Origin: Parus major
Lineage: Eukaryota; Chordata; Aves; Passeriformes; Paridae
Reading direction: 5' to 3'
Length of the DNA: 64,000 nucleotides
NCBI RefSeq assembly: GCF_001522545.3
Contig: NC_031776.1
Span: 34,870,248 to 34,934,247 of the forward strand
Shown here piece after piece: positions 37,101-49,914 of this stretch. How positions within the stretch are numbered: position 1 is the stretch's first letter; every line of letters begins with the position of its first letter. The translations under genes and the position numbers were made by a program. The notes under the pieces were generated by a model. The model worked only from the letters and a program-made list of their open reading frames with translations. It was not told the DNA's origin and made no database searches.

Positions 37101-39834
37101 AAAATATTTGGGTAATGTAGGGAAACAAAGAAAAATAATTACATTTGCTTTATGTGGCTAAGGTAAAAATATTTGTGTTTTTTTAAAAGTCAAAGGAACA
37201 ACATTTTTGTGGCAGCTTACCAGAGTTGTGGGTTTACCATCAACACATGTTCAAATTAAAATTATGTTTTTAAAAATATACAATTTTTTTTGAGTGGGAA
37301 TTAATTTAGGGAACCCTATAGCCTGTACAGTGTAGGTCAAGCTATCTCTGCAATGGCTCCTTCTAAATTAGATTAATAAATGGTTTAGTGACCAAAACAC
37401 TATCTTAAAAAATTAAAAATACTCTCTCCAAAAGCTTAGATTTCAATACCAGAAGGGTTCAGCCAGTTCTTTATCATTCTGATGCAGATAAATTGAGTCC
37501 TTGCACTTTTCTCCCTATCTCTCTCTCATAAAATCTAAGTTCTGTCTGTTCTACGTAGATATTCATGACATTTTCTCACAAGAGCTGTGATTTACTCCAA
37601 TATCTTCAGCCAAAAATATTTCTTCTCCCCTCTGTTCTGTGTTATGCACTTGACTAAAATTAAGTGGAAATAAGTAGGATGGTAGTGGGAAAAGGAAAAC
37701 AGCAACAGAAAGGCCAATATTACCAAATAAATACAGTTTTCCATCTATTTTTTAAAGAACTGAAAATAACTTTTTTTTTTTTCTCAAAAAACCCTGAAAA
37801 TGTAAAAATCATAAATATGTGTTATACTAATATAAGAAATTTTTTTTTAATGAGGAAGAAAATTCAGAGATATTTTACCTTATAATTTCAAGAAAACCAG
37901 GCAAAAAGCTGATAGAGATGAAGGAATGGGAATCATTCCTTGAAATGAAAGTTTTCTGAATTCAGAATTCCTGAAGTGTGAGTTCACCAGAAATGGCCTA
38001 ACCTGTAGCAGGACAAAAGCAATATATTGCATCTGCTACATATAAAGCATAAATCACTAGGTGTTATGGATATTTACCCTTCTTAATTGAGTTATAACAG
38101 TACTTTTGTTGTTAAAAATGAAATCTGTGATCACTCCTCTAAGAAAATTATTCAGATTATTTTTGTTTTCTTAAGGAATATATTGAATTCCAGTAAATAA
38201 TATCATTCAAGGGAATCTATGTCCCAAAATAAAATGGCATTTGAAAGAGAAAGTGTAGGTGTGTATTTTCAGGGGGAAAATTATTAAAGCATCAGAGTTT
38301 CTGTCAAGGATGGCAAGAGACTAATTCCAAATAAATTGAATATAAGCTTAATTTTTTTATTAATCCTGAAGGTAAAATTTAGTAATTTTAAAGAATAAAG
38401 AATTGGTTTTTTACTTTTTTTACATTTACATTTTAAATTTACTTTTTACATAAATTCTCTAAATAAATAAAAAATGAGAAAAATAGCAGAACACTGTGAC
38501 ATTTCAGAAGTTAAACTCCACAAATGAAATAGAAGCAATTAGCTGAAAATCAATTTGATTGTCCTCCAGGTCTAGGGCTGAGGTACAGGTCAGAAATGTA
38601 GCTGTGTAAATAAAGCTTTAAATACCCAATAAAACCAGCCATTCTGGAAAAGAGAAGAGTCTTATTTATGCCTTAATTAAAATCTGATAATGCAGGGGGG
38701 GAAAAAAAAAATAAAAGCCAACTTTGGGATTGGTGCAATGACCTGAAATTGGGTCCTGTCTCCATGAGGAAGATCTATTGTGTCCCAGGAGAACGTCTGA
38801 GGATGGGGCAGCTGAGATTTCTGCTTCCTGCTGTCGTATATCCCATGAATGCAGGGGTGATGGAGGGGTTAGTGAATCCCTTGGGAGCTGAAGTGGTGGG
38901 AATCTGCCAGCTGAATTCTTCCTGGTCATCCCACACCTGAGCACAGCCTTCAGCTTTCCTGCTGAGCCCTCCTGATGAAATATTCTCTCCTCCCAAAAAC
39001 CACCACAGCTTTTCCTGCAGGAGATTTTCCTACAGCTGAAATTCCCACCAGGGTCAATTTTGGCCATAAATCTTCACAAGAGAATTATTTATGGATTGTT
39101 TAGGAAATATTATGTGGGGTGAGGTCCTGTAAGTAAGAGATTTCTATCCTGGAGAAGTTTGGCATCTCCTGGTAGCAAACTTTGTGTAATTTGATAGGAC
39201 TGTCCCCTTCATAAAGGAGCCTGTAAACTAAAGATAATTAGTAATCTCTTGCAGCAGTTTGGGTGAAATTATTCCAAATTACTTTCATTTGTCTGTACAA
39301 CATGCTATAGGTTTGCAGAAGTATTTCACCTTGAAGAACATTTGCTTTTTTTTAAGTACAATTTATGACCTTTATTATCTGTACATTGTGTGACACACAG
39401 GATTAGTTCCACCTTTGGCAATGTACAGACATTTTTAGTAATTAATATTTTCATGTGGTCACATGTGCAGCTGAATATTTGAAGTACAACTAAAGAAAAA
39501 AAGCACAGTGAGGCCTGGAAAATGGCATGGTTTGCCTTGACATACTAATTTTTAAACTGGATGTGAGAAACAAAGTAAGGAGCCTAAAGGTACCCAAAGT
39601 TAGTTGTTTAGATGGTAGAAAAATAGTTGTGCCAAGAAACATTGACTTTCATCTTTAATTAATGAAATAGGCTAATATTGGTGTAAGATGAAGGTAATTC
39701 CTGAAGCTGAACTTCAGCTTGTGGCAACTGAGTTGAGTGCAGTGTTCCACTCTGTCATTTTTGGCTGCAATTTTCTGCAGTTCTGTATAAAATAGTCACT
39801 GACAAGTACCTTTAGCTAAACTTCATAGTGGTTG
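34131..39834. other. Unique non-coding sequence, no gene seen
   Basis: About 5.7 kb of AT-rich unique sequence with short A- and T-runs (for example 37771-37782, 38692-38711) and no recognisable CR1. Overlapping frames at 36332-36773 on both strands (up to 133 codons) lie in a slightly G+C-richer patch with no CpG enrichment and no known domain. Confidence 0.55.
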
Positions 39835-39896
<62 letters not shown>

Positions 39897-39908
39897 GAGA
39901 GAGAGAGA
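39835..39908. repeat. Compound (TA)12-(GA)n microsatellite
   Basis: Twelve TA units (39835-39858) are joined directly to a GA tract of about 25 units (39859-39908), interrupted once by a run of G near 39893-39897. A CR1 fragment lies about 65 bp downstream. Confidence 0.97.
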
Positions 39909-39971
39909 TAAATGAAAAAAATACAAATCTATGAACTGTAACCCAACTCCTGGCTACCACTGAAACTATTT

Positions 39972-40136
39972 CATAGAATCACAGAATTCCAGACTGGTTT
40001 GGGTTAAAAGAGACAATCTCATTCCACTCCCTGCCAAGGAGAGGGACACTTTCCACTGTCCCAGGCTGCTCCAAGCCCTGTCCAGCCTGGCCTTGGACAC
40101 TCCCAGGGATGGGACATCCACAACTTCTCTGGGCAG
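39972..40136 (-). mobile_element. CR1: CR1 fragment, 3' end
   Basis: Antisense CR1 beginning at its 3' terminus (catagaatcacagaattcca), then actggtttgggttaaaagag, ctttccactgtcccaggctg, gtccagcctggccttggaca and cacaacttctctgggcag. Truncated at about 165 bp. Confidence 0.93.
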
Positions 40137-42187
40137 AGATTCTGAAACCAGTTTTATCCTCAAATTTGGTTAATTTTAAATTAACCAATATTAACCATAA
40201 CCAGTACACAATCATAGGTAATCTCTTCGGGTAAAGGTGAGAATGTGATTTCATGGGATCTCTTGGAGCTTCATTTAGAATCTGAATAAGATGAGGAATA
40301 AACCTGAACTTTCTGAATCTTTACAAGGAGGAAGAAATGTTGCTTTGTAGAGCTTCTGTGGTCACTCTTAGTGGAAAAAGGAATGAATGGCAAGGAGTGG
40401 AACTGCTTCACCCAGAAGATGTGGTAGCAACTTTCAGAAATGATGAATGGTATCTGTGATGCCACTGGAGTGACTTCTTGATACTTCCTAGGAATATAAG
40501 AGAAAACAAAATTGCAGAAAAAAAAGAAAGGCAAAATAAGGAATCAGGGAAAACTTCTGGATTGTGAGGAGAGTTCCCCACTGAAATAACATTGCAAGGA
40601 AGTTCAGAAATCTCTGTTTCTGCAGGCATTTAAAAAGAATTAAGCAAACATCTGCTGAGACCGACACAGGTACTGTTGATCTTACCTGGAGGCAGGGGTG
40701 GATTAAGTGACCTCTCTTTTGCTGTCTCCTCTTTGATTGCTGATCCACGTCTTTCTTTTCCACTCCTTGATGTCTTTCCTTATGCTACCAGACAGGAATG
40801 TTCACTAATCAATTTGATCCCTACAGTTAATGCTGTTTCTTTATGCAGGCAGTCAGCTTGAGGAACCAACTGCAGCCCTAATCAAAACAAATTCTTAATA
40901 AAAACACTCAACATATGTGAATCACTCCTCGCTCATGTAGGATAGACTAGAGCCACAAACAACGCTTGGAATAAAAAGAAAGCAACTCACAGCATCACTT
41001 ACAGCACCATTTATGAAACCATTTCTGTCTTTCAAGACAGCTTTGCATCATTTTCAAAAGGAACAGGTCTACATGCTCTTAATCTAAAGTTATCAACTTT
41101 CTTTTAGTCATTGTTTTCATCCAAAATGAAAGAATATCACAGTTACAAAGTTTTTATTACGTATGAAGACATATTTTTCAGCCTCAATGATTAGTAGCAG
41201 ATATTTACTTCTGCTCTTTTCATTTTCTAGCTTTCCTGTCTTCAAAATCACCAAATAATTCTTAGCAATGTTTATATTTTACTGGAGCTCACTGGTGCCA
41301 TATAGAATATTCTGCATGGTTTTCTTCAAGGTTTGAATATCAAACTTTCTTACAGGTGGATAAAACATTCTTTCCTAGACATTCTTGACACTAAAAATAG
41401 GTTTATTATGTTATGGAGAATGAACTTAGAAAGTTCAATTTTCATTTGGAAACGCCAAGAGACTTGAAACAATATTTTTATAGATCATATAACATTAATT
41501 TAAATTAAGTCATCTGTCCCAAGAAAGCATATACCTGTCTAAATGGAGTTCAGGAGTTCTTAGATTAATATAAAATATTAGGAATTTTTTGCTTGCATTT
41601 GTTTTTTGGGTTGTTTTTTTTTTTTCTTTTTGGAAAGCATTTCTATTTCCCTGCTGGCCTCAGACAACACATGAATATTTTCTTTCCTCCGCCATCCCCT
41701 GTCTACAGAGAGGGAAGAACAGAAACTTTATCAGCATTTGCTTTTATCTGGCTGCCCTCTCTGCTCTAGACACATTTTTGCCAAGTTAATAACTCAATAA
41801 TGGTAACTGGTAACTCAATAATAATCACATTTGATAGTGCATTATGTAGTAGGTTTTCATTTGTCAATCTTAAAACACTTCTCCAAGGAAGCCAAGTCTT
41901 GCAGCATGTGATCCCACCGAGACTGACTCCTGATGGAACTTGCTCAAGGGCAGGCAGCAGGCCAGGGTCACAGCAGGAGCAGAGCTGACATTTCCTTGAG
42001 TTTCCCTTTCAGTCTGACATTCACAGGTCCTTTTGCCTCATCACTCAGTTGTACAATTGCTGTGCAATTTGGATAAATCCAAATATTTCCTATTGATCCA
42101 TTCACTTATGTTTTTCAGGATAAAAATGCCTGGCTGCTGTCAGTGATCAGCAGTGTGTGGTATGAGGAATGTGCTACTTCTGAAGGT
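40137..42187. other. Unique non-coding sequence, no gene seen
   Basis: AT-rich unique sequence. Small frames at 40408-40763 overlap one another on the minus strand and have no family resemblance. No repeat was recognised. Confidence 0.55.
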
Positions 42188-42517
42188 GGAGAGGGGTCTG
42201 GGTCCAGTCCCATGAGGAGCAGCTGAAGGAGCTGGAGAAAAGGAGGTTCAAGGAGGACCTCCACAACTCCCTGACAGGAGGGGACAGCCAGGGAACAGGG
42301 ACAGGATGAGAGAAATGGCCTCAAACTGCAGCAGGTGAGGTTTAGGTTGAACATCAGGAGAGATTTCTCCATGGAAAGGGTGGGTCAGGTGTTGGGGATG
42401 CCCAGGGAATTTCTGGACGTGGCAATCACAACTCTGGGCTGGGGAGAAGATAAGGATGGGGCAGAGGTTGGACTCAGTGGTCTTGGAGGGCTTTTCCAAC
42501 CTCAGTGATCCTGGAAT
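42188..42517 (+). mobile_element. CR1: CR1 fragment, 3' end (older class)
   Basis: Sense CR1: catgaggagcagctgaagga, then aaatggcctcaaactgcagc, gtgaggtttaggttgaacat and gatttctccatggaaagggt. It ends with ggttggactcagtggtcttg and cttttccaacctcagtgatc. This is the CR1 class whose 3' end reads 'ggttggactngatgatctt'. It is about 330 bp and 5'-truncated. Confidence 0.93.
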
Positions 42518-44654
42518 TATCTATTAGCAAAGATCTAAGTTATCATCTGGATTAACTTTCCACAATGACAGGAAATGAAAATCAGAGCAGGCCACAAAGA
42601 TCACTTTTAATCCCAGCTCTGTTTGTGCACAACAAAAGTATCTTTATTATTTATGTCCTTACTAGAGGCTATTAAAATGCAAAACACTTATCTTGCTATC
42701 AGGTTGCTCCGCTATTACTCACTGGGTAGGAAGCCTGCATCAAGGGCTCATGTGGGGGTTTTACTTCCTCTATTTTACACCAAATTAACTACCTATTTTA
42801 CTGAGTAATGATAGGCTGCCCTAACAGTAATAATGCATTCAAATATCAAACTGGTTTGAAATACATGTACATACACACCATAATACTGCACTCAAAAAAT
42901 GCACACCACTGTAAAAGAAAAATTGGAAGAAATTGTGTAGGTCTACAAGAGAAGTTCCTGCACTAGAACATGTAGCAAAGATGTGCCAAATTCAGATTGT
43001 ATCTGGACAGCATTTAAATCAAAGCAAAAAAACACCTATTACCTCCCATGGGACACGCAATTTTACTCAAATCTGCAAATTAGCTGAAAAGAATTAATTG
43101 ATTTCTTCTTATTTATACCCAACTTTACTCTGTAAACTTTGAGAAAAAGAAATCTGATTTCTTAAAAATATTCTAGCAGTTTGTTCCTTCATGATATTAG
43201 CATACTTTTAAAATGCAAAACCAGAGTTAAATGTTTTTAAAGCCAGCTTTTTAGTGCTTCTCTTCAAATAAAATCACTGGTTTAGCTGCTGAACTGGAGT
43301 TTAGAATCAAAATTTTTTTAAAATGTTGCACAAAGGAAAAAATAGCTGGCTAATGAAGAGCTTTATATGTAATTTTCTGTAAAATATTAGCATTTCAGGC
43401 AACATCCAAATGTGAGCTCCCTTTGTTGAGCAGATATGTTGCAGAGATATTCACTGCTACTTAGGTAATGTCATATTCAAACTACAACACAAGACAGTGT
43501 TTAATGTTCCAGAGCTTCAAATGATGGAAGAGAGGGGTCTTGATCCAGTTGTGCTGACTGCAAGATGGCATTAAATTAGTTGTGAGAAATCCATTGTCGA
43601 CCATTTAAACTTAATCTTGAAGAGACTTCCTATAAAAATTAACCTTAAAAAATATATGTTTTGGAAAAGGCACAACTCATACATTGATTCTGCAGCCCAA
43701 GTTACACTTTAAATGTGAGAATTATTACTTTCTGTAAAGGATTTCAAGCCTGAAATTGCCTGAAGGATGGCTCTCACAGGTGGAGGGATGGAATCAGTGC
43801 ATGGTGTCAAATCCCTGTTTGGCATGTCTGACTGGAATGTGTCCAGCACCATATTTCCTCATTATCTATATTTCTGGTGCAATTGCTTTAAAAAAAATCT
43901 TTTTTAAAATGGAAATATTTTTATTTTTGCATCTGACATGTGTGTGATTTCTTAGTTACCATCAGTTAATGTGTATGATGGAGGAGTAAACTGCCTACCA
44001 TATTTCATGACAGGAACAAAAATAAGTTCCATTAAAGTTTCCTAAACACAAAAATATTCCTTGAAACTAAGTGAAACAGAAAAGGCAATTTTTTTTTTGT
44101 TCTTCGATGGCAAAAAACATAAGTTACCTTAAAGTAAATGAACAATGAAGAACAAAAATCAAACAAACAAAAAAGAAACAAACAACAAAAAATCCCCAAG
44201 CTACCAGATTGGTTTTGGATTGCCTTTGGTCTGCAATTTTATGTGCAAAGTTGGATTCCAGAGGGAATCTCAAGCCTTCGTATATAAACTTTATAATGGA
44301 AATGCTGTCAAATGCTTAAGTACAGCAAGGCAAATGGCACAGCTCTAACATGTTAAAAAAATATGAAAATGCTCTGAACCCGGGGTGAAGGCGAGCTGTC
44401 TTGACACTGAACATAGAAAGGTAAATGATTGGAACTTTAATTACTTTGATCCGTCATGCCTTGTAGCTATATGTCAGCTAAGCCAACAAAACTGACACAG
44501 AACAAAGGCCATGACTGTTTCAACATCTTAACTCATTTCTTATGGTTGATTAATAAGTCTATTGAATGAAACATGTGATGAGAATGGAGAAAAACATCAA
44601 GTGTGTGTTTATGCATGCACACAAATCCCATGTGTGGGATTGTACGCCGCGGGA
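42518..44654. other. Unique non-coding sequence, no gene seen
   Basis: AT-rich unique sequence between two same-strand CR1 fragments. A conserved-looking block at 44345-44520 is listed separately. No coding frame is supported. Confidence 0.55.
44345..44520. promoter_or_regulatory. Candidate conserved non-coding element
   Basis: Repeat-free block with CpGs (acccgggg, aaggcgagc, gatccgtc), a Hox/PBX-like TAAATGATTGG (44422-44432), TAATTA (44438-44443) joined directly to a TCF/LEF-type CTTTGATC (44444-44451), and CTGTC/TGACA cores on either side. Enhancer function is inference. Confidence 0.3.
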
Positions 44655-44970
44655 TGTTGGAGGTTGGGGCAAGGTGGGGATTGGCCTCTCCTCCCATGCA
44701 ACCAGCGACAGAACGAGGTGAAATGACCTCAAGCTGCACCAGGAGAGGCTCAGGTTGGACATGAGAAAGAAACTTTTTCAGTGAAAGAGGAGTTAAGTGC
44801 TGGCACAGGCTGCCCATGGAAGTGGTGGAGTCGCCGTTCCTGGAAGTGTTCAGGAAACGAGTGGATGTGGCAGTTTGGGATGTGGTTTAGTGGGTGTGGG
44901 GGGTTCAGCTGAAGGTTGGACTTGGTGCTCCTGGAGGTTTTTTCCAAGCCTGGTGATTCCACGCTGTGTT
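44655..44970 (+). mobile_element. CR1: CR1 fragment, 3' end (older class)
   Basis: Sense CR1: gcaaggtggggattggcctc, gaaatgacctcaagctgcac, caggagaggctcaggttgga, gcccatggaagtggtggagt, gtggatgtggcagtttggga and gaaggttggacttggtgctc, ending tttttccaagcctggtgatt. About 315 bp, with nothing coding. Confidence 0.93.
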
Positions 44971-47229
44971 GTTTCAGATGGTGGAGGAGCAGGTAGCGGC
45001 ACACGCAGCACACGGATCTTACCGTGAGTGTTGCTCCAGGGAATGAGGATCCATGAGCCATCCAAGGGCACCCTTTGGTGGCACATTGTCCTTCTCTAGG
45101 ACATGCCTACGTTTCCCTGCATCCACACGCAGCAACTTCTGGAATATCTCCAACTCCTTGGTCTCTCATTAGTTATGGATTAGCCTCAGCTCTTGGTAGA
45201 CCGAAAGTCCGCGACCACCAGCGGTGTCTTTGATAACAAGAATCCCCCAAAGACAGAGGAGAGCCTGTACTGATATAAACACACTTTCCACAGGGATCTT
45301 GTAGCCTAGACCACTCTCTTCTTCCCTCTCCAAACCCCATCCTCTCTCTGAGTCCCTGACAGCACTTCAGTCGTCTCTCACAGAAATCCAACGGGACAGC
45401 TCATGATTTCGACTCGCACTCCAGTGATCTCTTTCATTCTTGAAGGATGCTGCTGATCTGCCAGAGTGAGGCAACCACGAACTTCTGACCCAAACCTGGA
45501 TATAAAGCTTTCACTTTAATTTCCTCTTTGCACAAACTTTTCAGTCCACTGCTGATTTCAGGGGTGCTGCTATGGCTTGACTCTTATTCTCAGTGTTAAT
45601 AAATGTGGTTTCCAAAATTATGATCTAATGGACACAGTAATGATGAGCCAGAATTTGGCCCCTGTAGCAAAACATAAAGCCAATCATGGTATTTACAACA
45701 GAGAGCATGAAAGCATTTGTTCTGATTAAAAAATCTGGGGGGTATAGCAGAGACTGATTCTTGAATTTTATTTATAGTTGAATCCAAGCACGAATTCAAA
45801 GAGTAAGTGCTACTTTTGCCAGAGTAGAGAAGAAAAATAGGGGTTTTATTAAGTCAAACATTTACCTTGAATCTTGGAAACAGTGTCTACTAATTAAATA
45901 CAACAAACACATGCTGAAAAAACTGGAAAAAAAATATTAAAAAAGAAAAAGGAAAAGTAAAATCAGGAATTAAATAACCTACAATTAATGAAAGTGACTG
46001 TCTGCTGGAGTCTTTCCCTCTCTGTACCTTCTCCTTCTCCACAGCTGGCCTGCCCTGGCTGGCTGGATCCACATTTTGTCATGGCATTTGACAAATTTTA
46101 GTTAGACTGTTTTCACACCATCAGATACTGGTATTTTGTATTCTCCTATGTCCCCAGACCTTATCTACTGCAGTCCACTCAACTCTAACACAGGGAACAT
46201 GTAATTTTCCATTGTTTTCTATAATGTAAAATGTTGGATAGTTTTACAAGCTCTGCATTCACAAAGCTCATAGAAAATCTGAAGGGTTTATTGCACATTA
46301 GAGATTGAGAATGGAGGTGTAGGGTGCCCATTTTTTGGCAAAACAATCCAAGATGTTTGAGAAATAATATATATATACGCAGCAGTAGACCTTCACCCAG
46401 CCTGTGCTACCACCACTCCACAAATTTCACAGACTCTTCCAGGCCTTCAGAAAAGCAATCTGGAGAAGATAAGGTGGATTCAAGAATATCAGAGAAATTT
46501 CTTCCAAGCATTCTGTCCTTGCTTGGAAGGATTTGAAGAAACAGTGGGAAGGGGAGATAGAGGAGACATAAGCTGTGTCCTTTCATGCTATACAGTGAAT
46601 AATAAGAACAGAGCATTGTTTGCAAAAATCATTCCTGAACGGAAAAGGAGGCTAATTCAAAATTAATTTCATTTATAATAAATACCTCCACCAGCATTTT
46701 TATAAATAAAACACCAGGAGTTATTATTCTACTATGTATTTACAGGAAACGGGCAATTCTAAAAAACAGTAGAAGGACATCCCAGTCCTTCAGAAATTTA
46801 GGAGTGACAAATCCTAAGGCACCACCCACCTTGTCAGAGTCATTGTGAGCCCATCTTGCTTCCAACTCAGTCAACATATGTTTTACTATTTACCTTGATA
46901 AGTGGAGAATCAAGCCCAAATTTCTGTCATTTCTCCCATAGGCATCTCTCTTTTCTCCCTTCAATGACTTTTTAAAGTTCCCAGAGCATGAAACATCACT
47001 TTGATGCTGCATCACATCCAGTTAGGAAGCTCTGGCATGTAGTGTTATGTTTAAACCAACATGCAAATGTAATCAGGACTGACACGTCGTCCCAATAAAG
47101 CAGTCACTCAGCTTTGAGGAACTCGAACAGACAGCTTATACAACAGAGATCCACAGAGCCACAGGTTTGGGCTTTTGGAAATTAACCTCTAGGTCAAACT
47201 TAAAGAAAGTTTGAGAAGGATCTTAAAGA
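44971..47229. other. Unique non-coding sequence; G+C-richer first 500 bp
   Basis: The first part (about 45000-45480) is richer in G+C and CpG than its surroundings and non-repetitive. It has a strong splice-donor-like word on the minus strand (ACG/GTAAGATCC, exon edge near 45023). The rest is AT-rich. No family-like coding frame is visible on either strand. Confidence 0.5.
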
Positions 47230-47372
47230 TGTTCAGTGCTGGTCTGTGTTTAAGAGGCATTTGGATAACACACTTAAAAATATGTTTTTACTCTTGGGCA
47301 GCCCCGAAGTGGTCAGGCAGTTTAACCAGTTTATAACTGCAGGTCCCTTCCAATTAAAATTACATTATTTTC
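47230..47372 (+). mobile_element. CR1: Ancient CR1 fragment (diverged class)
   Basis: Diverged but ordered CR1 words: gtttaagaggcatttggata, then a stretch resembling 'actcttgggcagccccgaag', then tggtcaggcag, then gcaggtcccttccaattaaa. This matches the CR1 class that ends 'ggtcccttccaactgaa'. The boundaries are approximate. Confidence 0.65.
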
Positions 47373-47496
47373 TGCTCTAAAGTCTCAGTCTTTGAAACAT
47401 TCCTTCAGGAACCTTTAGTTGTCCATGGATCTGATGGAAAAGGCCCAGGACCAACATGTTGCCACTGGATCATTTAAGCTGCTGTAAAAGCTGAAC

Positions 47497-47768
47497 TCCC
47501 CCATCAAGTAACAAGCTCTAGAACAAGACTGAAGGGCTTCAACCAGGAGAGGTTTAGATTGGATATTAGGGATTTTTTTTTTTACCAGAAAGGTTGTCAA
47601 GTCCTGGCACAGCTGCCCAGGGCAGTGGTGGAGTTCCCATTCTTAGAGGGGTTTAAAGACATGCAGATGTGGCACTAGGGGACACGTGTCAGTGGTGGCA
47701 TTGGCTGGGGAAACAGTTGGACTCAATCTTACAGGGCTTTTCCAACTCAAACAATTCTGTAATTCTAC
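47497..47768 (+). mobile_element. CR1: CR1 fragment, 3' end (older class)
   Basis: Sense CR1: atcaagtaacaagctctaga, ggagaggtttagattggata, ctggcacagctgcccagggc, gtggtggagttcccattctt, gacatgcagatgtggcacta and gttggactcaatcttacagg, with the 3' terminus aattctgtaattcta. A poly-T run at 47574-47583 lies inside it. Confidence 0.93.
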
Positions 47769-49618
47769 GAACATGCATCTCTGAGGGTTTCCTGCAACAT
47801 CTCTACAGCACCAGCAGACTCAGCCAAACATTCCCAAGCTACCGAACCCAAAAAGAGGAGGGGGAGAAAAGTAGGATTTTTCTCACATCTCTTCCAGCTA
47901 ATTCTTGTTAATACTTATTGAGAAAACCATATTGTGCCAAGACCCTTTGGGAAAAGCCTTTGCCATGTCCACTCACTGGCCAGGAAGATTATGAGTCCTA
48001 TCAGGGTGGGGAGACCTTCTCCCCTATCCTTGTCTACTAAGACTCCTCTAAAAGGGCTCTACATGCTTTGTTAAAGCAAATCTCACATGCTGATGGTTGT
48101 TCTCTGCCCCCACCCTCTGGATCTGGGTTAAGGACACCAGATCCCAGTGGAGGATTTAACTGCCCAGTCTTTCATGTCTTAAACAGCACATCCACACTTG
48201 TGTGGGCCTTTGTGCAAGTGTGACCCCTCAGCGTTTCGCCAGCAATATTGATTTTGGCTTTACAATGCTCCTGTTATCCCTGTTCTGAAGACCAGGGGAA
48301 AGGCACAGCTAAATCACTTATCAAGGCTGACAAAAAAAAGTGAGTGTCGGAGCTGAGAATAGAAACCAGATCACCTGAGGTTTCATTGCTGGGAACGTTT
48401 CCCTTTCCCTCTTCCACTGAATCTTTGTTTAGTCCTGGGGCAGGTCATTGGAAATCTGGGCAACATGCAGATATGTTTTCTTTCCCAGAAGGAAATCAAG
48501 CTTTACAGGCTCACTTTACAGAGGCAGCCAGTCCGCTTGGGCTGCCGAGGTTTTTGCAGCTCTCGCAGGACGCTACAAAATCCAGCAATCAGACCTGTGC
48601 AGCCGGAACGCTTTCGGAGGGGATGGCAGAGCACAGGAACAGCACATTATCTAAAAACAGGCTCACACAATATGCTTGTATGGACATCAGAAACTAATCT
48701 TTGAAATGGTCCCTGATGAGAGCTGGATTGGCCCGAGCTGCCTTCTGAAAACATTCCAATTCCTCCTTTGCATCCGGTGTGTGTTTATTGGAGAAAGAAT
48801 AAGTCCTCGTTTAAATTCTGCACATGTATTTGCACCGTGACCTTTTTAGCTGTTACCTCATGGCTATATCTGAAATTGGTAATAAAATGCAACTCGGGAT
48901 AAAGAACTGCTAGGTGATTTTACACAACTATAATTTTACACTCTCAAAAGGCAGAATGTGTAATTCCTTAAGCCACACACGGGAACTCGGGTGATACTGG
49001 GCTGGATTTTTGCTTTCAAAGCCAACACCGTGTGAGTAAAGCCAACTCTGTACAACAATACAAATAATGAGTTAAACAGACATGCACAGCTTAGCTGATC
49101 CTGCTGCAGTGAGAAACCAAAGTGAAGCTCCACTGAAATGAGGATGCTGCACCATTTCAGGTATAAACAGCTCCCACAGAAGAGATTTGGGCATCTTAGT
49201 GGTTTTATTTGAGTTTACCTATAACTCTCACAGAAGAGTTTCTGAAGTCTCCCAAATCTGACACACTTCAGATAACTTCCAAGACATCCTATTCATATGT
49301 GAAAAAATGTCACAGAACAAAGTAATGACTAACAGTGAGAGTGAACCTTAAAAAACTATTATTATCATTAAATTCTAGCTTTTCTTATACTGTTTTATTG
49401 CATTCCATTGTTCTGATTTTAAGACTCCAGTAAGGAGCCTTTGAGTTGGTGGTGGTCAGATGCAAAGGAAGCCAGAATTTTAAACATTTATGAAAACTAA
49501 ATGTTTAATGTCACTCTGCTTCCCTGTAAAGTCCACCCAGGCAGGGCTACATCTGCACACAAGGAGCAGTGAGCTCAGCCACAGGTTCCGTGCAGATATC
49601 ACAGAAGTATCAGAGGAA
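47769..49618. other. Unique non-coding sequence, no gene seen
   Basis: Unique sequence. Three overlapping plus-strand frames at 48344-48704 (up to 117 codons) share a G+C-richer patch. Their different-frame coexistence and lack of any domain argue against coding. A conserved-looking segment at 48770-49000 is listed separately. Confidence 0.5.
48770..49000. promoter_or_regulatory. Candidate conserved non-coding element (weak)
   Basis: Repeat-free text with CpGs in AT-rich context (tcctcgttt, caccgtgac, actcggga), GTTTATTGG near 48782, GGTAATAAAATGC near 48878 and TAATTTTAC near 48931. Posterior-Hox/Cdx-like AATAAAA is present. It is identified by appearance only. Confidence 0.2.
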
Positions 49619-49914
49619 CATGGAATGGTTTGGGCTGGAAGGGACCTTAAAATCACGCCATTCCACCCCCTGCAATGGGCAGGGACACCCTTCCAGCATC
49701 CCAGGTTGCTCCAAGGCCTTGGATACTCCCAGGGATCCAGGGCAGCCACAGCTTCTCTGGGCACCTGTGCCAGGGCCTGCCCACCTTCACAGGGAAGAAT
49801 TTCTTCCTAATATCCCACCTAACCCTGCCCTCCTTCAGCATAAGGCCATTCTCCCTTGTCCTATCACTACCTTTGACCATTGCCAAAAGTCTCTCTCCAA
49901 CCCTCTTGTAAGGT
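49619..49914 (-). mobile_element. CR1: CR1 fragment, 3' end
   Basis: Antisense CR1, well preserved: tggaatggtttgggctggaa, gggaccttaaaatcacgcca, aatgggcagggacacccttc, cagggatccagggcagccac, gcccaccttcacagggaaga, cttgtcctatcactaccttt and tctctccaaccctcttgtaa. About 295 bp. Overlapping frames in this stretch (49480-50030) are readings of the repeat. Confidence 0.95.

Noticed and set aside
45000..45480. Possible solo LTR of an endogenous retrovirus
   Set aside because: No TG...CA boundaries with target-site duplication, no primer-binding site and no polyadenylation signal arrangement could be found.
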